From positions 806,001 to 870,000 of the forward strand of contig CAVXVR010000004.1 of assembly GCA_963765285.1 (NCBI GenBank): a DNA stretch of 64,000 bases, given 5' to 3'. Below are positions 37,797-46,918 of this stretch, piece after piece (positions within the stretch are counted from its first letter, which is position 1; each line of letters begins with the position of its first letter). Under the pieces are notes generated by a model, which was not told the origin of the DNA, ran no database searches, and saw only the letters and a program-made list of their open reading frames with translations. The position numbers were made by a program, and so were the translations under genes. This DNA comes from CAVWZH01 sp963765285. Its GTDB lineage: Bacteria > Acidobacteriota > Terriglobia > Terriglobales > Acidobacteriaceae.

Positions 37797-39113
37797 TTAC
37801 TTAGAGGCTCCCACGGTCAGAGTGCGCTCAGCGGCCAGTTCCCCGCTCTTGAAGCTTTCATCGGTCCACATGTAGCCCCAGTCTCCGTAGCGTCCACAAT
37901 AGGCGATGCCGATATCGTCGAGATAGCCGTGAACCGTCTTAAGCGCGGCGGCGCGCTCGAGATCGAAAATGACGTTGGCGTATCGCAGCAACATCGCCTT
38001 GCGTGACAGGATTTTGTCTTCGCGGAGCAGGCCGCAGCGACGGAGATCCCGGATGACGGGATCGATCCAATCTTCGGCAGAGCCGGTGAAAGGCTTGTAT
38101 TTGTCGGAGAAGTAAACTTCGGCCTGGATACTGCCCGTGCCCGGAGGCGCGTTGCGGGCGGAGAGCATGTGCGGAAAGCCCAGGCGCGTGAAGCAGATGT
38201 CCTCGTCGTAAAAGTAGGTCATGTGGGCGTTGGAAAGATCCTCGCGGTCGACGCCGATGTTCACCAGCACGCACGTGGAGCAGGCCAGCCGCCGGGAGGC
38301 TTCGACAACGTCCTGCGGAGCGCCTCGCATCATGCGAATCAGATCTGGCAGCGGTACCGAAGAAACCAGCCCGTCATAGCGTTCCACGACGCCGTTCGAA
38401 AAGCGAAGTTCCTGCGCGCGAGGATCGATGGATACCAGCTCGTGATTGAGTTTCAGGTTTCCCAGCGGCACGAACTTATTCAGGTAGTTTACGAACCCGC
38501 CCGCACTGGGATAGCGGAAGTGCGTGATGTAATGAACGTGCGGGGCTGACGGCGAGAGCGCGCCGCGCAGCACCTCTTCGAGGCTGGGGCGGTAGATTCG
38601 CGGGCCCAGCCAGTCGGTGCTCATGTTCTCGGCCGTCGTGGTGTGATATTTGCGCGTGTACTGCATGGGAAAGAACTCGGCGAACGTTCGGCCAAAACTG
38701 GTCAGCAACCAGTCCGCGTAGTTCTTTACCGGCCGCTCGGGCGCCTGACGCTCCTCGACGAAATCGCTAATGACCTTGACGATGACGTCTTCCGGCAGTC
38801 CGTGAAGATGGAGTTGCACCGGATGCAGGGGCCAGTAGCCGCGCCAGTAGTTGTTCAGGTTGATCTGTATGGTTTCGTACTGCTGATCGACACTTTCGGC
38901 AAAGAGTTCCTGAATGCGAGGGTCCTTGGTGAAGGAAATGTGCGGGCCAACGTCAAAAAGGAAACCGGTCTCATAGCGAAACGATGCCGTGTGGCCGCCA
39001 TAGTAGGCGTTCTTGTCGTACATCACGGGCGTGATGCCCTCGGCATGCAGACGGTAGGCGGCTCCGAATCCGGCCATTCCGGTTCCCAGAACGACGATGT
39101 TTGGCGTTGGCAT
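37797..39113 (-). CDS. FAD/NAD(P)-binding oxidoreductase, UDP-galactopyranose-mutase-like
   Basis: A 438-residue flavoprotein with the dinucleotide-binding motif VVLGTGMAGFGAAYRL at residues 6-21, an FAD-stabilising YGGHTASF segment, and a C-terminal FAD motif region (GIAYCGRYGDWGYMWTDES). The fold is shared by UDP-galactopyranose mutases, amine oxidases and protoporphyrinogen oxidases. A polysaccharide locus supports a sugar-modifying role, for example ring contraction or ring-nitrogen/hydroxyl chemistry, but no UGM-specific residue pattern could be confirmed by eye. It is followed closely by the PIG-L gene. Confidence 0.75.
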   Translation of the reverse strand: MPTPNIVVLGTGMAGFGAAYRLHAEGITPVMYDKNAYYGGHTASFRYETGFLFDVGPHISFTKDPRIQELFAESVDQQYETIQINLNNYWRGYWPLHPVQLHLHGLPEDVIVKVISDFVEERQAPERPVKNYADWLLTSFGRTFAEFFPMQYTRKYHTTTAENMSTDWLGPRIYRPSLEEVLRGALSPSAPHVHYITHFRYPSAGGFVNYLNKFVPLGNLKLNHELVSIDPRAQELRFSNGVVERYDGLVSSVPLPDLIRMMRGAPQDVVEASRRLACSTCVLVNIGVDREDLSNAHMTYFYDEDICFTRLGFPHMLSARNAPPGTGSIQAEVYFSDKYKPFTGSAEDWIDPVIRDLRRCGLLREDKILSRKAMLLRYANVIFDLERAAALKTVHGYLDDIGIAYCGRYGDWGYMWTDESFKSGELAAERTLTVGASK

Positions 39114-39257
39114 GAAAAAGATTGCTCCTGATTCCTTGATCTACGTTTTCTGCAGGCCCGTCACCGGATAGGCAGCGAGTCCCGTGTATACCTAGGTCAT
39201 GCCTGGCACGGTCATGGCACGCCAGTCCATCAATTTGGCAAGAGCGCCTCGTACCGC

Positions 39258-40312
39258 TCAATTTGCATCTCTGGTCAGCCGTCGAAGATCATCTCCGGCC
39301 TGAAAAGCACGGTACCACTCGACAATCCAGTCGAGCGCCTGCTCCAAGGGAAGTACAGGATGCCAGCCCAGGCAGGCTCTCGCCTTTGAGGCATCCAGCT
39401 TGAGAGCGTGGGCCTCCCGTGGATGTGTCGCTGTATCTTGAGTCCACGAAGCTTGCTCTCCCCACGACCGCACCAGTCTCGTCTGCAATCCATGACACCG
39501 GCTTGGCATCCGTATCGGCAGGCCCGAAGTTCCAGCCTGAGGCAAAGCGCGACGGGTCGGCGGCGAGTCGCTCCGCGAGCATCAGATAGCCACGCAGCGG
39601 CTCCAGGACAAACTGCCATGGCCGGAACGCAGAAGGGTTTCGGATCAGGCAGGATTGTCCGGCAAGAAAAGCCCGCATCAGGTCGGGAATGAGCTGATCG
39701 CTCGTCCAATCGCCGCCCCCGATCGCATTTCCGGCACGAGCGCTGGCCAGGGCCACGCCATGCTGCTCGAACAACGTCGGAGGGAAAAACGACTCCCGGT
39801 AGGCGGTGGTCACGAGTTCGGCGCAACCCTTGGAGTTCGAGTATGGGTCGCGGCCTCCCATGGGCTCGTTTTCGCGATATCCCCAGACCCATTCGCGATT
39901 TGCGTAGCATTTATCGCTGGTGACATTGACTACAACGCATCGCTGCTTCAGTTGCCGCAGCGCCTCAAGGAGATGAACCGTTCCCATCACATTCGAGGAA
40001 TAGGTTTCGATCGGGATCCTCATAGCCGCGACGCACCACCGACTGCGCCGCCATGTGAATGACCACCTCCGGGCGGCACTCGGCTATCGCAGTCTTAAGC
40101 GATTGGAAGTCGCGAATGTCGCCACGAATGGACCGGAGCGTGCCCGCCACTCCTGCCTGTTCGAACAGGTTCGGTTGAGTGGGCGGATCGAGCGCGTATC
40201 CCGTGACGTTGGCTCCAAGAGCATCCAGCCACAACGAGAGCCAGCTTCCCTTGAAGCCAGTGTGTCCGGTGAGAAAGACTTTCCGGCCTTTCCAGAAGGA
40301 ACGATTAAGCAT
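39258..40312 (-). CDS. rfbG: CDP-glucose 4,6-dehydratase, frameshifted
   Basis: Converts CDP-glucose to CDP-4-keto-6-deoxyglucose, the branch point to CDP-dideoxy and other CDP-6-deoxy sugars. N-terminus KVFLTGHTGFKGSWLSLWL and IHMAAQSVVRRGYEDP are in the first frame. One extra G at about 40,014 moves it to IETYSSNVMGTVHLLEAL, VNVTSDKCYANREWVWGY and PYSNSKGCAELV (YxxxK-type active site), ending in NFGPADTDAKPVSWIADE. A second shift near 39,470 leads to KLDASKARACLGWHP and the stop at 39258. Reconstructed length of about 350 residues is normal. Every conserved block is present, so sequencing errors are more likely than decay. Confidence 0.88.
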
Positions 40313-40413
40313 GGCCGGTCTTAGCTCGCCATGATGCGTCGCATATCGTGCTTACACATCATCGCGCCGTTCCCGCCGGTGCGGGTTGCATCGCCTCTCG
40401 CGCCCCGTGGGTG

Positions 40414-41699
40414 TCAAGAGGCCAACGGGCCTGTTTGTTCCCGCCAGAGAGACTCGACCAGTCCTTCTGCAGGCGCGTTCGACGTCATCGAACGAAAGCA
40501 CTTCGTCCTTCGAAACATCACGGCGCAAAACGCAGCCTTCGGAGAGGCCGATGGGCAGAGCCGCTCCAGCGCGAGCCGCAGCCGCGTTGTCGATGAGCCC
40601 GTAAGTGCAAGAACCCGCCGATGCCGTCGAGCCGCTCGCCGGCTTTCAGATCGCGCTTGGCCATGGTGACCACTTCGCAGACCGGACCACCGATGGGTGC
40701 GACAGTCGGATCACGATGCATCACCGCTCGGCCGATGGTCGACGCGATCTGGATGTGCGGCAGATGAAACGGTGTGTAGAAGACGTAGAACGGCCCATCA
40801 CCGAGCTTGTAGTAGGCCAGTTGGACTTTCTTCAGCGGCGATTATCCTCGTGAACGATCACGAAAGCGCCGGTGTGCGGAGCCGCTCCGAGAGCGTAATC
40901 GACCAGGCCGGTATTCAGCATCTGCTCCGCAGGCAGCAGGTTCCCCATCTCCCGCACGTTGCCGCAGGCGGGACCGTACATGCCGCGGCGGCCGACGTGA
41001 AATCCGGTCGCGTTCGAAAGGACCGTCGCTTCCATGGAGAGCTTGGTCGCATCCGCAAACGAAGTGACTTTCCTGACGTCCTGATCGTTGGCTTTGGCAA
41101 ATGCCCGTTGCGTCTCGGGAGTCCGGTAGTAGTCAACCATGCCCTTGATGTTGCCCGCGGCCACTGGACGAAGGCCCAATGTCCGCAGATAGCGAAGCAG
41201 GGTCATGGCAACGCCCGGTTCGTCACCGTCGGTGTGCGTGACCACGACCCCGGCCTTATCCGCTTTCACCTTCAGGATTGGGCCGAGGAGCGAATCCAGT
41301 TCGGCGTTGACCAGCACCACATGCTTGCCGTGGTCGAAGGCATCCAGGACCACCCGCGCCGCCGCCTCGATCGTACCGGTCACTTCCACGATCAGATCGA
41401 TGGCATCGCAGCGCGTGAGCACCGACGGATCTTCCGTGAGCACCGGCATTCCCCGCGCGATCGCCGCTTCTGCTTCATGCGCCGATTCAGCGCGAATCCA
41501 ACGCGGGAACCCGGCTTCGCGAAAGGCTCGCTCACCGTGCTCGGGTGTGCGATTCGCAATGCCCACCAGCCGAATCCCCGGGCACTGGTGTTCCGAGTTG
41601 CAGCGCGATGGCGCGGCCGGTTGCACCGGCTCCTACCATCCCGACACGGATCGGTTGACCTGCAGCTTCACGCTCTCGAAGGGCAGTATCGACAATCAT
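40414..41699 (-). CDS. NAD(P)-dependent oxidoreductase with SAF-type C-terminus, frameshifted
   Basis: Reading across frames from the ATG at 41699 gives a Rossmann start (IRVGMVGAGATGRAIALQL), then, after one extra G near 41,585, IRLVGIANRTPEHGERAF and the homoserine-dehydrogenase-like core (DLIVEVTGTIEAAARVVLDA, KHVVLVNAELDSLLGPIL, GDEPGVAMTLLRYL). Further shifts near 40,845, 40,625 and 40,480 lead through KVQLAYYKLGDGPFYVFY, a SAF/antifreeze-like segment (KRDLKAGERLDGIGGF, then TYGLIDNAAAARAGAALPIG) and a tail LPAEGLVESLWREQTGPLAS, ending at 40414. About 425 residues. Such homoserine-DH-like/SAF proteins occur in sugar-nucleotide loci; here it lies between rfbF and rfbG and probably acts on the CDP-sugar product. 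Exact reaction unknown. Confidence 0.7.
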
Positions 41700-41723
41700 C
41701 TATGACTCCAGTCGTTAGGGACG

Positions 41724-42546
41724 TCACTTGCTCTTGGCTGCCGCAGTCTGAAGGCCGTTGCTGTGGTTCTTCCACACTTCCCACGGAGCAGCGCCGCTGG
41801 CATAGAGGCTTTCCAGGTGCTGCTTGTCCTTGAAGGTGTCCATGCTCTCCCAGAAACCGTCGTACTGATAGCCAATCAGCTGCTTTTCCTCGCACCAGCC
41901 TCTGGAACGGCTCGTCGACCAGTTCTTCTTTGTCTCGAATGTAGTCAAAAATCTTCTTCTTGAAGATGAAGAAGCCACCGTTGATCCGGACCGTCCCGTT
42001 GTTGATGGCGTGGATCCCCGATACCAGGCCGCCCGTCATTGTCTTGCAGCGAAACCAGGTGATAGCTAAGGTTGGGCCGGACACAAGAAAGCTGGCGATC
42101 TTGCCCTGCTGGCGAAAGTGCTCCAGTTGCTCCGGAAGCGGCAGGTCCGTAAGGCCATCGCTGTAGTTAGCCAGGAATTCATCTTCCCCTTCCAGATACT
42201 TCTCCACCGCCTTCAGCCGTTGGCCGATATTCGAATTGATCCCGGTGTCCGCGAACGTGATGCGCCAGTCGTGGATGTCGCTGTTAAACAGCTCCAGCTT
42301 GTTCCCGCCGCTGGACAAGACAAAGTCGTTCGAAACACATTCGTTGTAGTTCACGAAATAGTTCTTCACCACGTCGGCCCGGTAGCCCCAGGCACAAGAA
42401 TGAAGTCCTTGTGACCAAAGTGGGCGTAGTACTTCATCACATGCCACAGGATCGGCCGATACCCGATTTGTCACCATCGGCTTGGGAATGTCTTCCGCAT
42501 CCCGGATGCGCAACCCCAAGCCACCACAAAATAGCACCACTTTCAT
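41724..42546 (-). CDS. rfbF: Glucose-1-phosphate cytidylyltransferase, frameshifted
   Basis: Makes CDP-glucose from CTP and glucose-1-phosphate, the entry step for the CDP-sugar module. Starts at the ATG at 42546 after a strong GGAGG. MKVVLFCGGLGLRIRD and DIPKPMV are clear. Two offsetting shifts near 42,470 and 42,390 garble about 27 residues before GYRADVVKNYFVNYNECVSN, which is highly characteristic. A third shift near 41,910 restores CEEKQLIGYQYDGFWESMDT and KDKQHLESLYASGAAPWEVW, ending at 41724. Reconstructed length of about 270 is usual. The start overlaps the stop of the upstream glycosyltransferase by four bases (ATGA). Confidence 0.9.
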
Positions 42547-43643
42547 ACTTCCCTCCTCCCCGGCACCTTCACTCCTGCCCGGTATTCGAACTTGGGCTCG
42601 GCCGTGCCCCGTCGGCCGGCCAGTGCCGTGGATAACCGCCCGAATATTTTTCCGGCGGTTCGCTTGGGATTTAGGAGTAGGTCGAAAAGCCTGAAGCCAG
42701 CCGCCTTGGCGACTCGCGCATAGGAAAGAGGGCGACTGCACTCGGCAAGCCGTTTTTTATGGTAGGCCCAGAACGCCTTTTCCCTGAATTCAAACACGCT
42801 GGCGCCCAAAAATTCGTAGTAAGTGGCCAGTACCTCCTCAGTACGCTGGTTCATTTCTTCTGGCGTCAGGAAGCTCGGGCCATATTCGATGAGATCGCCC
42901 AGCTTTGCGGGTTCATAGGCATTTAAAGAACGGCAGGTGGCGCTCATCGCCTGCCCGTGAATGCGTTCGTAAGAAAGTACCTGGTGCACGAAGCCAAAAT
43001 CCGAGTCCTGCAGGGACTTGTAGCAGGCGCTCGTATCCGCTTCTGCGGTTGAGTTGGGATAGAACCGCTCTTGTGCTCGGACCAGGTCGGCCCGGTACAA
43101 GGTGGAAGTCGGAGTTCCAAACACATAAGGACCGCCCAGCATCTGCATTCGGCAGACCGCCCGCCCAGTCAGCACCTTGCTGGGATACGGCAGTTCCGCC
43201 CACCGGACCCGCCAGGCCCTCCAGTTTGTACCGCCGCCGCTGAGTTGATACGATCCTACGATTCCCACCGAGGGAGCCGCCTCCGCAAGCCCGACCATCT
43301 CAGTGAGACACTGAGGGAACAGCCAGTCATCTGCCGACAACACTTTGCAATACTTGCTATCTGGAGAAATCAGCCCAAAGGCCCGGTTGTGATTGGCAAT
43401 GATGTCCAAGAGTCTGTCGTTGCTGCAGACGCGGATGCGTTTGTCCTTGCGAGCATATTCCTCAGCGATGGCGAGCGTGTCGTCGGTGCTCGCGTTGTTG
43501 AGAATCATGTACTCCCAGTTGGAGTAGGTTTGCGCCAGTACGCTTTCAATACACTCTCTGAGATACAGCGCGCCGTTGTACACCGGTGTTACCACGCTCA
43601 CTAAGGGTTCATTATCAGCAGTCATGGTTTTTACTTCTCCCAT
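42543..43643 (-). CDS. GT2 family glycosyltransferase
   Basis: A 366-residue GT2 enzyme: PLVSVVTPVYNGALYLRECI, YMILNNASTDDTLAIAEEY and KVLSADDWLFPQCL (the DD of the nucleotide-sugar site). A C-terminal basic region ends KFEYRAGVKVPGRREV. The start may be the later Met at 43625 (MTADNEPLVSV), seven residues in. It is translationally coupled to rfbF (ATGA overlap), which ties it to the CDP-sugar pathway; it may transfer that sugar. This is inference. Confidence 0.88.
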   Translation of the reverse strand: MGEVKTMTADNEPLVSVVTPVYNGALYLRECIESVLAQTYSNWEYMILNNASTDDTLAIAEEYARKDKRIRVCSNDRLLDIIANHNRAFGLISPDSKYCKVLSADDWLFPQCLTEMVGLAEAAPSVGIVGSYQLSGGGTNWRAWRVRWAELPYPSKVLTGRAVCRMQMLGGPYVFGTPTSTLYRADLVRAQERFYPNSTAEADTSACYKSLQDSDFGFVHQVLSYERIHGQAMSATCRSLNAYEPAKLGDLIEYGPSFLTPEEMNQRTEEVLATYYEFLGASVFEFREKAFWAYHKKRLAECSRPLSYARVAKAAGFRLFDLLLNPKRTAGKIFGRLSTALAGRRGTAEPKFEYRAGVKVPGRREV

Positions 43644-43720
43644 AAATCACAATGCAATGCGCCGGCGTGAGAGCCAGCATTTGCGTTTCCCGCCTTCCGC
43701 TTTCCGGGAACCGCCCCGTC

Positions 43721-44251
43721 TTATCGCTTTACCAGCGGCCAGTTGCGGTCCTGTTCGGAGATCACCTTCGCGTCGAGCGGCCATTCGATGTGAAACGCAG
43801 GGTCGTCGAACCGCACACCCCGCACTGCGCCCGGTGTGTAGAACGCCGACGTCATGTAATACATCTCCGTGCCATCCTCCAGGGTCTGGTACCCATGCGC
43901 GCAGTGCTCGGGCACGTAGAGCATTCGTCCGTTCTCCGCACTCAGCTCCGTGCCGTACCATTTGTTGTAGGTTGCTGACTCCGGCCGCAGGTCGAGGACC
44001 ACGTCAAACATTGCCCCCTTGGTGCACCGCACTAGCTTGGCTTCGGGAGCCGGCTCAGCCTGAAAATGCATGCCGCGGACCGTTCCCTTCTGAACGCTGA
44101 AACCCATGTTGGCCTGGATGGGAACGAAATTCACACCGTGTTCCTCAAACTCCCGGGCGCACCAGGCTCGCATGAACCGTCCACGATCGTCCTGGTGGGG
44201 AGTCGGATCAATCACCTTTGCGCCAGCGACGCCGGTCTCTGCGAAACGCAT
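43721..44251 (-). CDS. dTDP-4-dehydrorhamnose 3,5-epimerase-like sugar epimerase
   Basis: A 176-residue cupin-fold protein of the RfbC superfamily: DDRGRFMRAWCAREF, TVRGMHFQ with the catalytic His, KLVRCTKGAMFDVVLDLRP and YVPEHCAHGYQTLEDGTEMY with the Tyr/His region. It is a divergent homologue of the rfbC at 15.7 kb and is embedded with rfbF/rfbG, so its substrate is likely a CDP-4-keto-6-deoxy-hexose rather than a dTDP sugar. It starts at the ATG at 44251, 18 bases after the preceding gene, and is likely cotranscribed with it. Confidence 0.85.
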   Translation of the reverse strand: MRFAETGVAGAKVIDPTPHQDDRGRFMRAWCAREFEEHGVNFVPIQANMGFSVQKGTVRGMHFQAEPAPEAKLVRCTKGAMFDVVLDLRPESATYNKWYGTELSAENGRMLYVPEHCAHGYQTLEDGTEMYYMTSAFYTPGAVRGVRFDDPAFHIEWPLDAKVISEQDRNWPLVKR

Positions 44252-44269
44252 TCCGCACTGTCTCCTTTT

Positions 44270-45376
44270 TCACTGAGAGGAACATCTCCCGCCGCTGCGT
44301 TTTCTTGCCCCGAACTGCGCGAAATTCCCGGCATCCGATACTGGTCCCACTCGTTCCAGCCAAATCTCCCGCCAATAGGGATACATACCCTTCGGGCAAA
44401 GCATCCGGCAATCGCTGTATCGTGCCTGGCACACCACCGAATCCAGGATCACGCACGGGCTCTTCATCTCCTGCATCTTCCCCGTCTGCTCATGGATGAT
44501 CCTGGTCACACTGTCGAGCACCCGGTAAGTCCCGCCGCAATATGGGACCAGCTCCGCGTCCCAGTACATGCCACGATTCTTATTGTTGGTGGTGACGGTT
44601 TGCAGAATCTCCTCGTGCGACTTTATGCGAACCAGCTCTCCAGGTTGCAGATTCAACGTGGCCGTGGGTGTAGGGCTACCGTCGGGGATCATTCCTGCCA
44701 TCCTCGGCCACATCGAGCCGCCCCACAAGAAACGAAGCTTATCGTAGAGCCACCGCATGGGTGCGCCCACACCGATACCCGCCTCGCTGAGGTGGTAATA
44801 GCTCGAGTAAATCAGGCCGCTGAAGATGCGCCCCAGGCTTGCGTTTCCCGACCAGTAATCTTCGAAGTACTGACGCACGTCCCACCACTCAAGGTTCCTG
44901 GTCGCATGTGGAATCTGCGTGGTCTGGCAAACGTAGGTCGGCGATCCACCGTTTGAATCAGAGACCTTCACGTGAGCCCAGAGGTTCGACTCGGTGCATC
45001 CCGCGTTTGATCCCTTGCGGACATTCGCTCCTGTTTTCCTTGAACCGGCGTCATCTTTAGCATTACCACTGACGGACTTTAACCACTCTTCCCTCCAATA
45101 GAGAAGACAGCCCGCCTGGCACCCGTCGTGGGCGCTGCCGTCGCAATGCGTCTTCAGGTGGACTGTTCGATCGACGCGCCGGCTACGAGGTTTGGGTCCG
45201 GAATAATCGCAGGTCTTGTGCGCCCGCTTGTGGACCTGAAACTTCTTTCCGCAAAAGCGCAGCATCTCCGGCATGAACGGCATTCCGTCGAGCCATCCAT
45301 TTGCGTCGAGGGTCGCCAGGATTTCCGCTTGGCTGCGAACTTCGACCCAGTCGCCTACGCTCAATTTTCGCTTCAT
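44270..45376 (-). CDS. Cysteine-rich protein with a duplicated domain, unknown function
   Basis: A 368-residue protein with no family I can name. It contains an obvious internal duplication. Repeat 1 (about 1-104) has GDWVEVRSQAEILATL, FCGKKFQV and, at the end, CQAGCLLYWREEWLK. Repeat 2 (about 244-345) has GELVRIKSHEEILQTV, YCGGTYRV and CRMLCPKGMYPYWREIWLE. Equivalent cysteines recur: 42/280, 78/316, 86/323 and 90/327, in a C-x6-7-C-x3-C arrangement suited to binding a metal or cluster. The repeats are joined by a linker of about 140 residues. Intact, starting four bases after the NodB-type deacetylase gene stop, and followed by the epimerase gene, so it is part of the sugar operon. No signal peptide. 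Cytoplasmic role in glycan chemistry is a guess. Confidence 0.75.
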   Translation of the reverse strand: MKRKLSVGDWVEVRSQAEILATLDANGWLDGMPFMPEMLRFCGKKFQVHKRAHKTCDYSGPKPRSRRVDRTVHLKTHCDGSAHDGCQAGCLLYWREEWLKSVSGNAKDDAGSRKTGANVRKGSNAGCTESNLWAHVKVSDSNGGSPTYVCQTTQIPHATRNLEWWDVRQYFEDYWSGNASLGRIFSGLIYSSYYHLSEAGIGVGAPMRWLYDKLRFLWGGSMWPRMAGMIPDGSPTPTATLNLQPGELVRIKSHEEILQTVTTNNKNRGMYWDAELVPYCGGTYRVLDSVTRIIHEQTGKMQEMKSPCVILDSVVCQARYSDCRMLCPKGMYPYWREIWLERVGPVSDAGNFAQFGARKRSGGRCSSQ

Positions 45377-45380
45377 ATTT

Positions 45381-46709
45381 CTAGCTTGCCCGGTCCAGCT
45401 CGTACACCAGCCGGCCGCCTACGTTCTTTGCAAACGCCAGCACCGCCCGCTCCGCCCCTTCACCTTCGACCCTGAATGCGACGCCTTGCGCGACGACCGA
45501 CATTTTACTGCGGGCTCGCCACCAGCCATCGATCTCCCCGGGCAGGGCGATCCAAAGATTTTTCTGCTGGCGCAATCCTCGAAGGTAACCCAACAGTTCG
45601 GCGTACACCGCTCTTGGTCTGGCCTCTATTACATAATCCGGATGGACGATGAACGAGGCCAGCCCATGCTTTTCCAGGATCAATTCCATCTGCGTTCGCC
45701 AAAGATCGATGGAATATTGATCGAGGAGATTGAACAGCATGTAGTCCTGAACCATAGTGACCGGAATTTCGAGCATGTCCCCGATGAAATAGGGCATCAC
45801 AGTGCAACAGCCGCCAGATTGCGGATCGAGACGGGCGACATTGGGCATCGACATTTCGTACGAGAAGTCCAGCGCCCCGAACCACTCCGGATTGCGGTAC
45901 AGCGCCCCCGCCCGAAAACCTTTGCTCTGCCAGGCTGCGGCGTACTGATTGATTTTCTGTGCGCGGCGAAGAAATTCTTCCCGGTCGTCGTACAGCCGGC
46001 CATCGTGGTTCAAATCATGCACCGCCACTTCGAACCCGCGGCTCCGGATGCTCTCCAGATAATCACCGGAAACTGCATATCGCGTTTCAGGAATGACCTG
46101 GAACGATGATTTGATCCCGAACGAATCGTTGAGGTCCATAAGGCTGGTGCAGAAAGCTCGCCCTGCTTCGGTTTCAACATCGTGCGTCATGCTCACGCAT
46201 GCGCTTGCGCCGTTCGGCCAAAACCAGACGAACGGAATCTTCTCAATGTTTTGCTCTTGCATCGACAGCAGCAGTAGCCGCTCGCAGAGGTTTTCGACCG
46301 TCGTGTCTACGGGCCACTTGGGAAACACTGCACTCTCCCAGTTGCGGGCACGAAACTTTTGAATCCGGGCCCGCACAGCCGGGGGCATGAACGGACGAAC
46401 GGCGTAGTAGATCTTCTTGAGAAGGCGCCGCGAATGCGATGTCGCTCCGCCCGCATGACGCTCCAGGCGAAGGTTGTCGATGATCTCGGTTGGATCAAAA
46501 GGAAGTCCGAGCGTTGGGTCCGCTACGACGTCTTCGAAAACATCGTGCAACGGCTGCTTTAATCCGGGCTCTCTCCTTCCGGAACACGAGCGTCCATAAC
46601 AAGTCGTATCCGGGCCAAAGTGAAAATACCCTTCGTCAGCAGATAGCGCGCCGCTCAACCCCCATTCCAGAAACTCCTCGGGGCAACGATAGCGGTCTCG
46701 CACGGCCAT
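45381..46709 (-). CDS. Polysaccharide deacetylase (NodB-type) family protein
   Basis: From the ATG at 46709 (MAVRDRYRCPEEFLEWGL), about 442 residues. The C-terminal half has the NodB metal-site pattern: Asp in SMTHDVETEAGRAF and an HxxxH in VAVHDLNHDGRLY, followed by FRAGALYRNPEWFGALDF. A long N-terminal extension is unusual for simple secreted chitin/peptidoglycan deacetylases; there is no signal peptide, so the enzyme is likely cytoplasmic or on the inner face of the membrane and acts on a glycan precursor. The longer open frame to 46811 adds 34 weakly supported residues. It heads the block of unknown-Cys, epimerase, GT, rfbF, oxidoreductase and rfbG genes. Confidence 0.8.
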   Translation of the reverse strand: MAVRDRYRCPEEFLEWGLSGALSADEGYFHFGPDTTCYGRSCSGRREPGLKQPLHDVFEDVVADPTLGLPFDPTEIIDNLRLERHAGGATSHSRRLLKKIYYAVRPFMPPAVRARIQKFRARNWESAVFPKWPVDTTVENLCERLLLLSMQEQNIEKIPFVWFWPNGASACVSMTHDVETEAGRAFCTSLMDLNDSFGIKSSFQVIPETRYAVSGDYLESIRSRGFEVAVHDLNHDGRLYDDREEFLRRAQKINQYAAAWQSKGFRAGALYRNPEWFGALDFSYEMSMPNVARLDPQSGGCCTVMPYFIGDMLEIPVTMVQDYMLFNLLDQYSIDLWRTQMELILEKHGLASFIVHPDYVIEARPRAVYAELLGYLRGLRQQKNLWIALPGEIDGWWRARSKMSVVAQGVAFRVEGEGAERAVLAFAKNVGGRLVYELDRAS

Positions 46710-46918
46710 GGTAAGTCTGCTTCCCAACTCCGACTTTGTCGCAAGAATTCTCAAAGCAGGTTCGGAAGCTCGTGCGGAAGCGGTCGTCAAATTCGTCGGG
46801 CTGGACCTCATTTTGAAAGTAATCCCATGCCGGGCTGAAAACGCTCACCGCTTGTGACACGGCGAGGCAAAGCGACGTAACCTGCGCACATGTCGTTGCT
46901 TTCCAAGTTCGGGAGAGG

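Noticed and set aside
37797..39113. Naming the flavoprotein a true UDP-galactopyranose mutase
   Set aside because: The fold and locus fit, but UGM-specific active-site residues could not be verified, so only a UGM-like label is used.
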